Assembly: GCA_016490735.1 (NCBI GenBank)
Contig: JAEMWC010000279.1
Span: 395,001-459,000, forward strand
From: Pachyseris speciosa
Taxonomy: Eukaryota > Cnidaria > Anthozoa > Scleractinia > Pachyseridae
Length of the DNA stretch: 64,000 bases
Direction of reading: 5' to 3'
The first letter of the stretch is position 1; each line of letters begins with the position of its first letter. Both the position numbers and the translations under genes were made by a program. This document shows, piece by piece, positions 1-10,135 of the stretch. The notes beneath the pieces were generated by a model. The model searched no databases. It was given only the letters and a program-made list of their open reading frames with translations, and was not told where the DNA came from.

Positions 1-189
1 AAGAATTGTCATGGCTGACTTACAAAGACTACCCTCATGGTTTGCGGTAGCCTGTTCTAGGCTCTCAAATATTTGGGGCGGGCGAAACAACGAGCAAAGA
101 ACCAGAAGAACGAGGGAAGGAAATTGAGCGTCTTAGAGGGATGGCGGTTGCGACGCTCTTTAGCCTATGTTTAAATTTTCGCTCTAACG
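1..189. other. no gene recognised
   Basis: I see no coding, RNA or repeat signal here that I can name. It borders a decayed Penelope-like sequence and may be its unrecognisable continuation. Confidence 0.4.
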
Positions 190-890
190 AGCAGATCTTT
201 GAAAGATTTACTTCTCTTATATGATATAATCGGAGGATTTGCGCGGATAGTTTTCGGCAACGGCTGCTTTTGTATTAAACCCCAGTTTTTTCCCAATATT
301 TGTTTAAGGTCACGCACTGATGTATGGTATGTAGTGACAAACATGGCAATGTTTTCGTGTGAGTTTTTTTACCTTGTTGGAGTGCCAACTTTCTATTGGT
401 GACGTTCACTCCTGTTATTGATCGTTCTATAAGAATTGTAGCCACGTGCTCTTAGGCGCGATCTGACGTTAGAGAGGCACCAGTCAAACATTGTTTATGA
501 AGAGTCTGTTCTAAGACGTCTCATGAAGAAGTCTCATGACACGTCGTATCACCCTGGTGGGTGACACGACGTGAAATGTGTGTATTGATGTCGGCTTATA
601 GTGGGTTTTGATGTCCAGGATAGATTCTCATTGACAAATCTATCTCCTCTCTAGTAAAACCATTGTGTCTGGGAAAGTTATTTCGTTCTCTGAGATTTCA
701 GCTGAAATGTTTTTGGCTTGTTCAATAAATAGGCAAATGCCTCAGTTGTTTTCCATGATCCCAAAGGGAGAAACGTCATCGATGTAACGTCTCCATTCTC
801 TTGGCTTGATATTGCTTTGGCGAAGAGGTTTTGTTTTAATTTTTGCCATGAAGATGTTGGCTAAAGCACCTGTCATTTTTGTAGCCTTGG
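190..890 (-). pseudogene. decayed Penelope-like element reverse transcriptase
   Basis: The minus strand, read across several frames, gives a series of peptide motifs in the order expected for the 3' half of a Penelope-like retroelement RT: ANIFM, then WRRYIDDVS (equivalent of the catalytic YVDD/FIDD box), then ILDIKTHYKPT, LRARGY, LPFVTTYH and finally IISYKRSKS. The frames are broken by stops and indels, for example a TGA just after the YIDD block. No GIY-YIG endonuclease can be made out beyond position 190. Penelope RTs copy RNA into DNA for transposition; this copy cannot be functional. It differs from the better preserved Penelope copy at 15.8-17.7 kb. Family call rests on motif recall, not on a search. 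Confidence 0.7.
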
Positions 891-1157
891 CGGTCTCGTG
901 AGTTTGATTCACCCGGTTTCGCTCACATGGAAAACTGTGGGAAATGTTGACAGTCTACTGTGTTTGATTATTGCTTCTCTTTTGTTTGCTGAGGGAAGCG
1001 ACTGTGGAAAGTTTCAATGTGATATCAGTAAAGTTTAAAATCTGCCCAACGCTCCAGCAAGAGAGGACCTTAAAAGGATTGTTCCAACATGTTTGGGTGG
1101 GGAAGGGGGGTGGGGGGGGGGGAACGGCCCACCTTGCCCCTAGGCTAGCTACGGCCA

Positions 1158-1830
1158 TGTCCTGTTAAACAGTCAGTGCAAGGAATCAGTGCCAGAAACT
1201 ACAGAACATTCACTACAAGACGAATAGCCATGGCGAAATGGATATTTACTTCCTGGATTTCAAGTGACGATTTTTCATTGCTCAAGTTATATATTGTGCC
1301 GGTATTGGTCGTCGATGCAATCTGGTTGTTTGCTACAGATAATGCTTTCACAGTATTACATGAATATGTGTATACTTCCGATCTAAAAAATCGTAAGCTT
1401 AATTCAATCTACGCTGTAACATGTTCCTTTAACAAAACCAGTTTTGAGCTGTGAGGTGTTTTTAATGTGAAAATAAAAGTAGCTTTAAATACTTTGATTT
1501 TGCAATAGGTTCTTTGAACCGATTGCTCACTAGAATGGAGTAATTTGAAAACGGGGCCCCAAAGGTCCGCAAAACCTGCACGGATTCAGACGTGGCTAGA
1601 TGAGCTTGCTTTAGACGGTTCAGATTGACAATAATTGTCTCGAAAGCTAAAGGCATCAGTGTATGTTAATTCTGAGTTAAGGTCATAGTTATGATCTCAA
1701 TAAAAAACTAGCTCATGGTTAATAATCACTGACTGTACCAAAGGAAAGTACTGCTCAGTTGTGGGAGGTCCATGTACTCATGTACTCACGAAATCAAAAC
1801 AATCAATTGTAGCATGCATTTCTCAATAAC
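1158..1830. repeat. duplicated unit, copy A, first block
   Basis: This block is highly similar to 53349-53897 plus 54351-54540. Shared signals include an open frame ending in a block containing YTSDLKNRK (92 residues here at 1176-1454, 60 at 53517-53699) and the stretch around 1735-1775. Copy B has an extra 455 bp (a LINE tail) that is absent here, so this copy shows the empty site near 1650. The block stops abruptly at 1830 and resumes at 7052 after a 5.2-kb insertion. I do not regard the open frame as a gene: it has no recognisable domain, and its persistence follows from duplication. Confidence 0.85.
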
Positions 1831-2036
1831 AGGCTTCTTTTTTACCCGTCACGCAATCAATTGATTTTGTAGCTTCTCACTGTCGGATTACATATGACCC
1901 TGATATTATATAAGACAATGTAGTACGTTTGCGGTTTCTGAACTTCGACTTGCTGAGAAGTGAGATACCTCCGCGCTGTTCTTGGCCTACCATTGTACTC
2001 TAGTGTACAACTCGTATAACTAGTTCATCGTCAACT

Positions 2037-4325
2037 TTGCTTGATTTGATCTTTACAAACTGTCCTGATAAGGTGGCTTGTTCGGGAGTCTCTCATGTGG
2101 GTATCAGTGATCATAGTCTTGTCTATGCATATCGCAAACTTTGTATTGACCGATCTGGAAGTGGCCATAAAACTGTAACCTATAGAAAATTCAAAAATTT
2201 CAGTAGTGAAAGTTTTCGAAACGACATTGCCTCGCAACGATGGGATGATGTTCTAAACTTTGAGGATCCTAATGATATGTGGCTGGCTTGGAAAACTCTA
2301 TTTCTTAATGTTGTTGACAAACATGCACCTCTTCGTACGAAACGTGTTCGTCCATCGAAGTGTCCGTGGATAACACCGCAGTTGAAGAAATGCATGTGTG
2401 AAAGAGACAAGTTGAAAAGGAAAGCAACAATTACTAATGACCCATGGGATTGGGCAAATTTTAAGAAATTTCGCAATCAGGTCAACAACAAAATAAAAAA
2501 TGCTAAAGAAATATATTACAAAAATGCTTTTCAGTATAGTAGGGGCAGTTCTCGAAAGACCTGGCAAACCATCAATGAACTCACTTCCAGGAACTCCAGT
2601 AATTTAACTGTAAGGGAAGTGAGACTTGATGATAATTCCATATCGATCCCTGAACAAGTGTCCGAAGCTTTTAATAAACATTTCGCTAGTATTGGGCCTA
2701 AACTTGCTAGTGAGATACATGCCGACACAAATGGTTTTAGCTATAGGGAGTTTCTCTCCGGTACTGACAAGCGTTTTGAACTTCAACCAACTGACAACAA
2801 TAAAGTACGTTTTCTTTTATCCAAATTATGTATTTCAAAGGCGACAGGGCTTGACATGATATCCGCAAGACTCCTTAGGGAATGCACTGACTTGATTTCT
2901 CACTCACTTTGTGAAATTTTTAATTTATCGATAGTCACTGGAGTTTTCCCTGAGGAGTGGAAATGTTCCAAAGTCATTCCCTTGTTCAAACAAGGCGAAA
3001 GAGCGGACATGAATAATTATCGTCCGATTTCAGTCATCCCTGTCGTGGCGAAAGTTTTTGAACGGATTATTTATGATCAACTGTATGCGTACCTCTCTGA
3101 AAATAACATGATCGCCGCTCATCAATCAGGTTTTCGATCTCTTCACTCAACGGTCACAGCTTTACTGGAGGCATCCAATAATTGGGCTTATAATATCGAT
3201 AAAGGAAACGTAAATGCCGTTGTGTTTCTTGACCTTAAAAAGGCGTTTGATACAGTTGATCATGATATTCTGTTATCTAAGTTAAGTTCCTATGGTATTC
3301 ATGGGAACTCACTAAATTGGTTTAGGTCATATCTTGATAACCGTCAGCAAAAGTGCTTTATTAATGGTTCCTTATCTGACAAGTTACCTCTTGGTTGCGG
3401 TGTGCCTCAGGGGACAATTTTGGGTCCATTGTTGTTCTTGATCTATATTAATGACTTACCAAACTGTTTGTTAAGTTCGCAGCCTAGGATGTACGCTGAT
3501 GATACGCATCTAACATTTTCAAGCAGCAATATAACCGCTATAGACGAAGCTTTAAATCGAGATCTTGATTCAGTCAATAATTGGCTTGTCTCTAATAAAC
3601 TTACATTGAATGCAACTAAAACTGAATTTATGCTTATTGGATCAAGGCAGCGATTAAATACTCTTCCGAGAGCCCCGAATCTTACCATTGGCGGTGTTCT
3701 TGTTAATCAAGTATCCACTGCAAAATCCTTAGGCGTCTATATAGATGAAAATCTCAGTTGGAGCTCTCACATTGAGAACTTAACTAAGAAAATTGCCTCT
3801 GGTATCGGCGCTCTCAAACGAATCCGCTCATTTGTACCTCCCGAAATTCTGAAGCTTATTTTCAATGCCTTAGTGCGGCCACACTTTGACTATTGCAGTG
3901 TTGTGTGGGGAAACTGCAACTTAACACTCTCAAATAAATTGCAGAAATTACAAAATCGTGCTGCACGAATTTTGACTTTTTCCAGCTATGATGCTAATGC
4001 TTTAGATTTATTTAGTAAACTTGGGTGGAGAACATTAAGCACTCAGCGTGAAATGCAGAAAGCTCTTATGGTATTCAAATCCTTAAATGGTCTTACACCG
4101 GAGTATCTAAGCGAGCTGTTTGTCAACCGGTCTGACATAACTGAATACCTATTGAGGGACTCCGTGAACAAACTTGCTGTTCCATTGCCCCGCACCAACT
4201 TTTTGAAAAACAGTTTTAGCTACAGCGGTGCGGTACTTTGGAACGGCTTATCATCTGATCTGCGGCAGGCAGAATCACTCAACGACTTTACTCATCTACT
4301 TAACTACTTTTATCCTCTTCCATAA
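2037..4325 (+). CDS. LINE ORF2: endonuclease C-terminus and reverse transcriptase, 5' truncated
   Basis: This 762-residue frame encodes the pol protein of a Jockey-superfamily (CR1/L2-like) non-LTR retrotransposon. The frame is open from 2004, after a TAG at 2001; the listed start is a TTG and not a real initiator, since the preceding residues TRITSSST also belong to the endonuclease. The C-terminal end of the apurinic endonuclease domain is seen as LDLIFTN and the SDH catalytic motif (about residues 24-26). RT motifs follow: NNYRPISV, FLDLKKAFDTVDH (near residue 400), GVPQGTILGPLLF (near 460) and the catalytic MYADD (near 486), then a C-terminal domain. The endonuclease N-terminus and ORF1 are missing, so this copy is dead on arrival, but the remaining frame has no stop, suggesting recent insertion. 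The element ends at the microsatellite tail near 4497. Confidence 0.93.
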   Translation: MLDLIFTNCPDKVACSGVSHVGISDHSLVYAYRKLCIDRSGSGHKTVTYRKFKNFSSESFRNDIASQRWDDVLNFEDPNDMWLAWKTLFLNVVDKHAPLRTKRVRPSKCPWITPQLKKCMCERDKLKRKATITNDPWDWANFKKFRNQVNNKIKNAKEIYYKNAFQYSRGSSRKTWQTINELTSRNSSNLTVREVRLDDNSISIPEQVSEAFNKHFASIGPKLASEIHADTNGFSYREFLSGTDKRFELQPTDNNKVRFLLSKLCISKATGLDMISARLLRECTDLISHSLCEIFNLSIVTGVFPEEWKCSKVIPLFKQGERADMNNYRPISVIPVVAKVFERIIYDQLYAYLSENNMIAAHQSGFRSLHSTVTALLEASNNWAYNIDKGNVNAVVFLDLKKAFDTVDHDILLSKLSSYGIHGNSLNWFRSYLDNRQQKCFINGSLSDKLPLGCGVPQGTILGPLLFLIYINDLPNCLLSSQPRMYADDTHLTFSSSNITAIDEALNRDLDSVNNWLVSNKLTLNATKTEFMLIGSRQRLNTLPRAPNLTIGGVLVNQVSTAKSLGVYIDENLSWSSHIENLTKKIASGIGALKRIRSFVPPEILKLIFNALVRPHFDYCSVVWGNCNLTLSNKLQKLQNRAARILTFSSYDANALDLFSKLGWRTLSTQREMQKALMVFKSLNGLTPEYLSELFVNRSDITEYLLRDSVNKLAVPLPRTNFLKNSFSYSGAVLWNGLSSDLRQAESLNDFTHLLNYFYPLP

Positions 4326-4499
4326 CCTATGTTTTTTAGAAACACGGCATTCATGTAAAGCAGTTTTTATAGTTTTGATATTTTTAATGTTAGATATAGT
4401 TAGGTTAGTTAGGTTATGATGTAATTAAGATGGATTTTGTAACTGATGAATATACCGTGTCTAAATAAAGTTAACATACATACATACATACATACTTGC
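4326..4499 (+). mobile_element. LINE 3' UTR and (ACAT)n tail
   Basis: After the stop codon there are about 145 bp of AT-rich sequence, then five tandem ACAT units at roughly 4473-4497. Short microsatellite tails in place of poly(A) are typical of CR1/L2-type elements and mark the 3' end of this LINE. Confidence 0.75.
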
Positions 4500-4681
4500 T
4501 TACACGTGGTCTATGGTTTCAACATTTTATATACTGTTTTGAGGCGTGGGGAAACGGAAGAAGAAAAGTCGCGATGGACGGTATGGCGATTTTACTGCTA
4601 CTTTGCAATTGATGAGTTTAAGTTTATTGTATTTCGTATTTGCCGTATTTGTATTTCGTATTTGTTATGTTGTCTTTCCAG

Positions 4682-4747
4682 GTCACGTTCCTATTCTTGT
4701 TCTCCGGAGCGATCACAGCAGCATTCCCGAAGACGCTCCAGAAGTCG
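4682..4747 (+). CDS. Arg/Ser-rich exon, splicing-factor-like
   Basis: A 66-bp segment lies between a good acceptor (polypyrimidine run, then CAG at 4679-4681) and a donor GTCAGT at 4748. In the open frame it reads SRSYSCSPERSQQH followed by SRRRSRSR, a classic RS domain of the type found in SR proteins and SR-related spliceosome components. Its length is a multiple of three, so the exon could be skipped or included without a frameshift. No RNA-recognition motif or neighbouring RS exon was found, and the segment sits inside a 5.2-kb insertion, so it is probably a displaced gene fragment. Alternatives are a real exon of a larger gene or a chance RS-like reading. Confidence 0.4.
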
Positions 4748-5558
4748 GTCAGTACAGTTCATTGCAGTTTTTATCAGGTTGATGGTTGTGTAAGTTCTGT
4801 AATATATCTGTTCGTTCTATTCAGCGAAACATCCGTTTTGTATGTGTCTATAATGCTGTGGGACAACTTTGGTGTGTAATCCCGATGATCGTACGATGAT
4901 ACACGGGCATAATAATAAAATAATGATCTCAAGAGGCGGAGAATACATTGCAATTTTACTATCTAAATATCATAGTAAAATTAATGCTTTTTCCAGTCAA
5001 TGTTCAGCAACGTTTTCGATTCTCTATCTTCATATCTCGGTTCTCGCCCTGTGTAGCTCGTGGTTTTTGTTGAGGAGCGCGCGCGAGGAGAATAGGGCGG
5101 AGAGCAAACGATCGCTCGAACGCTTCCGAACAAAACGGAGATCTTGAAAGAAGAAGTTGGCGCTTGATGGTATGGATGGTATGCTACATAAAAGCTTTTT
5201 TATTTGTATATACACGTTTCCTAAATTCAATAATTAACCTGAGAGTCATGCTACCTGATTATTTGCTTCCTAAATGTCACTGTTTAAGAATATTGTATAT
5301 AAAAAACAATAATGAAAGCTGCTTCCGGTATTAAAATCCACACTCGATTGTTTTAGAACGTGGTCTTTTTACCCTGACTTATCATGAGAACCGTTGGTCC
5401 GTACATGCCAGCCAGGACTTTCTTTCATGTTCTTTGAAGTATTTTGAGAATCGGCGTGGGATTTGCCTTCCATATTTTTCTGTAAGCCGGGTACACGGCA
5501 AAGAGTGTCCCTTGAAGAGAGCTAGCCTGAAATTTGGGGCCGTATCCCATTACCAAAG
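4748..5558. other. no firm gene; short basic exon-like segment
   Basis: The plus strand at about 5057-5146 reads SAREENRAESKRSLERF followed by RTKRRS and a stop, after a possible acceptor (TGTAG, ending near 5056). It is charged and could be a last exon of the Arg/Ser-rich fragment upstream, but nothing confirms that. The rest shows no structure I can name. Confidence 0.2.
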
Positions 5559-5693
5559 TAGCCTGCGTGGCCGGGGCACCAGTAAAGGGAAACGGGAGGA
5601 GAAAGAGGGCGCACTCCGCGCGCTCTCCTCTTGCTTCGTGCAAGCCTGCTTACCCCCTTCCCATTCCTTTTGAAACACCTGTCACGTAGGCTA
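5559..5693. repeat. MITE-like imperfect palindrome
   Basis: The ends are inverted copies: TAGCCTGCGTGG at 5559 and CACGTAGGCTA ending at 5693. The interior is GC-rich (AGGGCGCACTCCGCGCGC). No internal coding capacity. The family is unknown, and no clear target duplication was found. Confidence 0.45.
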
Positions 5694-5967
5694 TTCCCGA
5701 AGTGGCATACCACATTTGCGCCTATTACAAAAGCTAACAGGAATTCCATCGTGTTGCTCAAAGTGAGTGTCTTTCGCTTGCCCCGCAATCCATCGCCGAA
5801 ATTAGAAACTACTCGCAGTCTTTTTAACTTAGACGCTTCCTTCTCTGCTCGCTAGGACCTATGGTACTCAGAAATTAACCACATTTCCATGGGACAGTGA
5901 AAAGAAGATTATTAAGTTGCGATTTTTAGTTAGCGATAAGCGTAACGTGTCGTAAAAATAATTAGCA

Positions 5968-6080
5968 ATGTGGATAGTGAAGCACCGAAAAGTCATAATT
6001 GGGGGTTCAGATGACAGTGACAGTGAGGAGCAGGAAGATGAGGATGCGAAAGAGATACTCTCTCACACGTCAATGAACAG
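5968..6080 (+). CDS. acidic exon-like segment, unassigned
   Basis: An open frame starting at ATG 5968 reads VIIGGSDDSDSEEQEDED then AKEILSHTS, a strongly acidic, serine-rich stretch of the kind found in nuclear proteins and casein-kinase-2 substrates. It runs directly into the MITE inserted at 6089, which has disrupted whatever followed. It might be another exon of the Arg/Ser-rich fragment at 4682. No family is recognised. Confidence 0.2.
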
Positions 6081-6088
6081 CCCACCAG

Positions 6089-6174
6089 CAACCTCGTTCC
6101 CAGAGTCTCTCATCTTCCCGCCCCCTGGAGCGAGAGAGGGGCGGGAAGAGGAGAGACCCTGGGAACGAGATTGG
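6089..6174. repeat. 86-bp palindromic MITE with 8-bp target duplication
   Basis: The element runs from CAACCTCGTTCCCAG to CTGGGAACGAGATTGG and is flanked on both sides by CCCACCAG (6081-6088 and 6175-6182). The 8-bp duplication points to hAT-type mobilisation. A longer relative lies at 33670-33926 and a half copy near 27145-27180. Confidence 0.85.
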
Positions 6175-6182
6175 CCCACCAG

Positions 6183-7051
6183 CAGAATACGGTTTGAAGG
6201 TGGACGCAGTAGATCTGGGAGAAGAGTGACCAGATATCTTTTATAAATCCATATAAACCCTTAAACCTCTTCAATTTGAGTGTACTTCCTTCCACGCATG
6301 TACATTTGTTTCAATTTATTGAAAGGTGACCAGTGTGCAATTCCGAGAAAGTTTTCTGACAGAGACAGTTTTCCTCTAAATCGGATTGATTCGAAATTTA
6401 CACCAGTTTTTAGTCTTGGATTGAAATTTATTAAACTTAAATTTTGTGCTATTCAGCCAAGCCATTACCGTCATCTTTACCTATGTTCTTACTGTCCAAG
6501 TTGAAAAAAGTAAAAACAAAAAACAATAGAGAGCAGAAATGACTAAACATTTAGGATTCCTCGCAAGTTACCATTTTATTTCGGAGCTTCTGAGTATTAT
6601 CGTTATTCTATTTCTAGAATTCTTATGAACATAACAGTCTAAGAATATAAGGAACGTTATAGTTTTCTGGGAAATTTGTTCTGGCAACTCAAAATTCAAA
6701 TAGTGAAAAGTCCTGTTTTCTGTTCCATGAAAGCCATTTTATACAAAGCAGTCTTCATAATATTGCTACTTAAACATACGCGATATTTTGTTGCTTTCTA
6801 CAACATGCTTATAAGTTAATACTTAATCCCACGAAGACAGTTCCGAAGTATGAACGAACAAGACTAGACAAGTGTACAAATGACGAGTTGCTTCAGGTAC
6901 AGTAAGCAACCTTGTCCCAACGTTAACAAATTACGTCATGGGATCAGATAGTTTCAGTGGGATCAGGGATCAGACTTTGCCCAGTTAGGGATCAAAATTT
7001 TGGGCCAAAAATGGGATCAGCGATAGGAAAATATACCTCGTTACGACCCTG
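6183..7051. other. no gene recognised; GGGATCAG motif cluster
   Basis: No coding signal. Near 6940-7025 a short phrase (GGGATCAG or AGGGATCA) recurs five times in about 80 bp, a small degenerate minisatellite at the right end of the 5.2-kb insertion. Confidence 0.4.
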
Positions 7052-7467
7052 CAATAACCACAACTGGTTGAATTGTTTGCACTGCTCATTTTTGACATGG
7101 AAAACCTACTCACATTGAGTCACGATATTAAGAACATAACATGTTGATGTAAATTGATGGCAGTAAAGAAAAAGGCGCAAAGCCAAAGCAAAAACATATT
7201 AACAATGAACATTCTGACGTGATCCCTCCATTGGAACTGGAGAGCACAAGCTAAAGAAGAATTTTTTTTAAAAGATGTCATTAGAAATCATCAAAGGCTA
7301 GTTAAATGTCTCTGCTGATGAACAAAATCACTCCCTTGCGTGGTCATGTCCCGCCTTCTGTCTTCTGTACACGTTTAGCCGGTCACCACTGCCACCGTCC
7401 TGTTCTCTTCAGACAATTCTTCAAGTTATGAGCCGAAATGGAATCGGACGTTTTATTGTCCCCTCTT

Positions 7468-8440
7468 TCATAAGGCTTCTGGGATTCCGTCTGTGAGGTC
7501 TGAAAGGGAGATCCATCAAAGAAAACGTTTTATATAATAAGGGGGCTACGTCACTAAATTTTAATTTTAATTTTGCAAGCCACAGGGCGATAGAAACCCG
7601 GGGATAGAAACCAACAATGACGCCACAGGTTTGTTTAAAACTACTCTCTTAGCACAGCCTCTTTTTGTATTAAAAAGAACAACTGATTATTAACCAATTA
7701 TGTTTTGCTCTCATTTCAATAATTTTCTTGATGTTTTTCTCTCGAAGGTCTGAGACCAGCTTGCAAAGAAATCGCGTTATTTAGTCTTGATTTCACCCGA
7801 ATTGTCACTCCAAGACACAAAATGGCCATGATGTAACCTCATTAATGAATTTAGTATGAGTCTCATCCGGTTACTGATGAATACATTAATTTACTATGTC
7901 TCTCACTTACGTACAGACGCGCACTGTGATTGGCCAATTTTGCGGGCCGTATTCTACAGTACGGCGCGCTTGACTTCAACTAGTTTTCTTTCCCGTGCGC
8001 CGGATTAACCTCAGAGATATGATAAATATCTTACTAACCTCGTTTTCTCGGTCCGTACTGTAAGTTACGGATCCTCGTTTTTTCCCATTAATTTATGTCC
8101 CGCGCGCTTCGCGAGGGGCATAAATCAACGGGAAAAAATTCGGTCCGTAACTTACAGTATGGACCTCTAACTCGGTTAGTAAGAGGTATGCACTACATTT
8201 TTTTCCCACTAGATCATAGCTCTGGTTTAAGAGGGAAAATCATTAGAATTTGACGTGTTATTGTTCGTATCGGTTTCATTTTTGTTCATTTTAAATTCAA
8301 GGCAATGTTTTCGTGCCTTTACATAGAAGTAACTTACCAAGATCGGCTAAAGTGTTATCCTCGTCGGCATCACTAGCGTTGCCCATCCTTGTTATTATCA
8401 CCAATATCAACGCAATGTTGTTCGCCAGTGTCAATAACAT
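7468..8440 (-). CDS. putative small secreted peptide gene, copy A (exons 8440-8338 and 7499-7468)
   Basis: Exon 1 (8338-8440) encodes MLLTLANNIALILVIITRMG, a hydrophobic signal-peptide-like start, then NASDADEDNTLADL and one base of the next codon before donor GTAAGT. Exon 2 (7468-7499) follows a CTTTCAG acceptor and, joined in phase 1, reads DLTDGIPEAL and a TGA stop, for a total of 45 residues. The mature part is acidic. Copies B and C preserve the same splice sites, phase and stop, except that B is truncated and has a stop in exon 1. No known family is recognised. The intron holds a 440-bp insertion. It could instead be the 5' part of a longer gene with an alternative second exon, or noncoding; transcript data would settle this. 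Confidence 0.4.
7870..8311. mobile_element. 440-bp insertion containing a palindromic MITE
   Basis: Copies B and C go straight from the sequence at 7869 to that at 8312; the DNA between is extra in copy A. At about 8025-8190 it holds a strong palindrome: TCGGTCCGTACTGTAAGTTA at 8050 faces its complement near 8140-8160, around the short core GCGCGCTTCGCG. Outer arms (TTACTAACCTCG and CGGTTAGTAAG) extend the stem. It is a non-autonomous, noncoding insertion in the intron of the putative peptide gene. Confidence 0.7.
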
Positions 8441-9250
8441 AATAATAATCATCACTTCGGGGCTGGTCTCAGTTCTTTGTCCCTCAAGATCCGGCTCTGT
8501 TTTAGATGACTCTAATCGAGTCCTGGGGTTCTGGGGCTTCTAAAGTGATTAAAGGAAAACTCAGCAGCCTTGTACTCTTTGAAATCAAACGCGTTACTGT
8601 TCAATTGAATTTTGAAAGCTTGTAATCCCTAAAAAGCATCATAAACTTCTCACGATAATCACTATAAAACCGCTTGCATTATCTATGATACTTGTCTATA
8701 TCTTTCAATAAAGCTGCAAAGCGCTATACAACTTGCCATGACGAGTGTAAGCTCTGAGAAGCTTTCTTCAGCATTCCTTGTCTGAGTTGCAATCGGGTTT
8801 TCAATTTCGCGATTTGTATTTCAGATCTGAGTGCTTGCTGATTATTTGCAATTCTATGCTGGAATTTCTGGCAACTGGCATATTCAGAGGAAGCTAATAT
8901 CTAAAATATTCTGTTATTTATAGCTCTCCAATAGCAAGCACTGTTTTACCGTTTATGCTCCGTCGATTTAAGTTTCTTACTGTTGCGTAAAGAACTTACC
9001 TGCGTGCGGATCGGCGGCTAATTGTGTCTTTGAAACTTTCTACTTATAGTCAAAGCCAATATTTAGCTTGGAAGCTTATAAAGTACTGTTGGCGAAAAAT
9101 AGACTGGCTTTTTTGACGTTATCAAGTGGCCTGGAGGTTATCGAGGACATCTTTTAATAAGCCGCTTATCGATATATACTCTTTTGTGGCCCCATTCATT
9201 TACAACGTCAACTGATTCTTGATGGCGCTGGCAAACTTTTTAGAGCTCTG

Positions 9251-9589
9251 AGACGTTAGAACAGCCTACATCGCCATTTGTATATATGCACTAAATGACT
9301 GAACAGCTATTTTTGCACCTAGTTTTATTTTAAGAACGTTAAATAACTGACGTTAGCTCAAGGGATTTTTGTTCAGTGGACGATTAAAAACGTTACTGAA
9401 GGACTTAAAATTGACTGACAGTTTAATTGGCTGATGCACCATCTAGCAAGTCCATTGTTAGTCTATTGTTTTCTTCCATTATGTTTGGTTTATTGTTATC
9501 GTTCTTTGCATTTTTTCTCCACATTTGTGTGCTTTGTGATGTCACCCGTGAAAGCTTATTAACTTGGTATATGGCTCACCAGCCGTTTA
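9251..9589. other. no gene recognised
   Basis: AT-rich sequence between copy A of the duplicated unit and the foldback complex. An open frame at 9427-9609 is rich in Phe and Leu with no domain; I do not call it a gene. Confidence 0.4.
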
Positions 9590-9794
9590 ATTGCAACAAT
9601 AACATTTAATGTTTATTGTTCGTAAAATCTCCTGATACAAGGCAGGACTACGGCTCCTTTGAAGATTTGTCTCCGTAGCCGCGTAGATGGTCGCACTTGG
9701 TGTGGTCATCTGATGACAGGAATGTGACAGTTTTTTTGGTCATCAAAATTAACTTGTCTCGACTTTGTCCCAAGTGCCTAAGACCCTCATAGAT

Positions 9795-9935
9795 CACAAG
9801 ACAAAACAAACACAGATATTGTGTTTCTATTAAAGCATATAATTAGTTTGATCAGCAGACCGTGGAGCTTTTTCTTTGCGTTAACAATTCTTGGCAAACA
9901 ATCCGTAAAAGGGCTAGGCTGTGCACGAAAAAATG
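9795..9935 (-). repeat. inverted piece of the duplicated unit
   Basis: The reverse complement of this stretch matches copy C at about 60205-60330 (shared phrases GTCTGCTGATCAAACTAATTA and GGATTGTTTGCCAA, allowing small changes). In copy A it lies in opposite orientation to the flanking blocks, so a local inversion has occurred here. Confidence 0.7.
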
Positions 9936-9999
9936 CTACGCATATAGTCTGTTGAATATGACATGCAATGACGCGCGGACCACCAGCGGTGGGTGATCG

Positions 10000-10135
10000 T
10001 GACTTAAACTATGAGTAACATACGAGTAACATACCAGTACATACGAGTGACATACGGGTACATACAGATACATACGAGTAACATACAAGTAACATACGAA
10101 TACATACGAGTAACACACAGGTAACATACGGTCAA
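10000..10135. repeat. TACATACGAGTAACA minisatellite, left arm
   Basis: About ten imperfect units of 9-15 bp built from GTAACATACGAG and GTACATACGAG. The mirror array is at 12015-12150 and a short third array at 10998-11055. On the minus strand it reads as a Tyr/Val/Cys-rich open frame, which is a by-product of the repeat. Confidence 0.85.

Larger units (their letters stand above)
1831..7051. mobile_element. 5.2-kb composite insertion in copy A, flanked by CAATAAC
   Basis: The duplicated unit runs to CAATAAC at 1824-1830 and resumes at CAATAAC at 7052-7058, matching the uninterrupted sequence near 56697-56704 in copy C. The 5221 bp between are absent from copies B and C. The 7-bp repeat fits a target-site duplication. 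Contents in order: a 5'-truncated LINE ending in an (ACAT)n tail near 4497, exon-like sequence with an Arg/Ser-rich block, small palindromic MITEs, and unassigned DNA. No terminal inverted repeat was found, so it may be several events or a LINE-mediated or repair-associated insertion rather than one transposon. Confidence 0.6.
7052..9250. repeat. duplicated unit, copy A, main block
   Basis: This block aligns with 54490-55339 (copy B) and with 56697-57612 plus 59384-60180 (copy C). It contains the two exons of the putative secreted-peptide gene (8338-8440 and 7468-7499). Relative to copy C it has an extra ~440 bp at about 7870-8311 and lacks the 1.77-kb Tc1-like element. Divergence between A and B/C looks greater than between B and C by eye, so A appears to be the older split. 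Confidence 0.85.

Noticed and set aside
955..1168. Overlapping 65-67-residue frames on both strands
   Set aside because: No domain or splice context; the proline/glycine runs come from a G-rich tract at 1095-1125.
1176..1454. 92-residue frame conserved between copies A and B
   Set aside because: Similarity is explained by duplication of the whole block, noncoding flanks included; the N-terminal half is not preserved in copy B.
2031..3688. Several minus-strand frames of 60-98 residues
   Set aside because: They are antisense shadows of the LINE reverse transcriptase.
9936..10127. Tyr/Val-rich minus-strand protein
   Set aside because: It is a translation of the TACATACGAG minisatellite.
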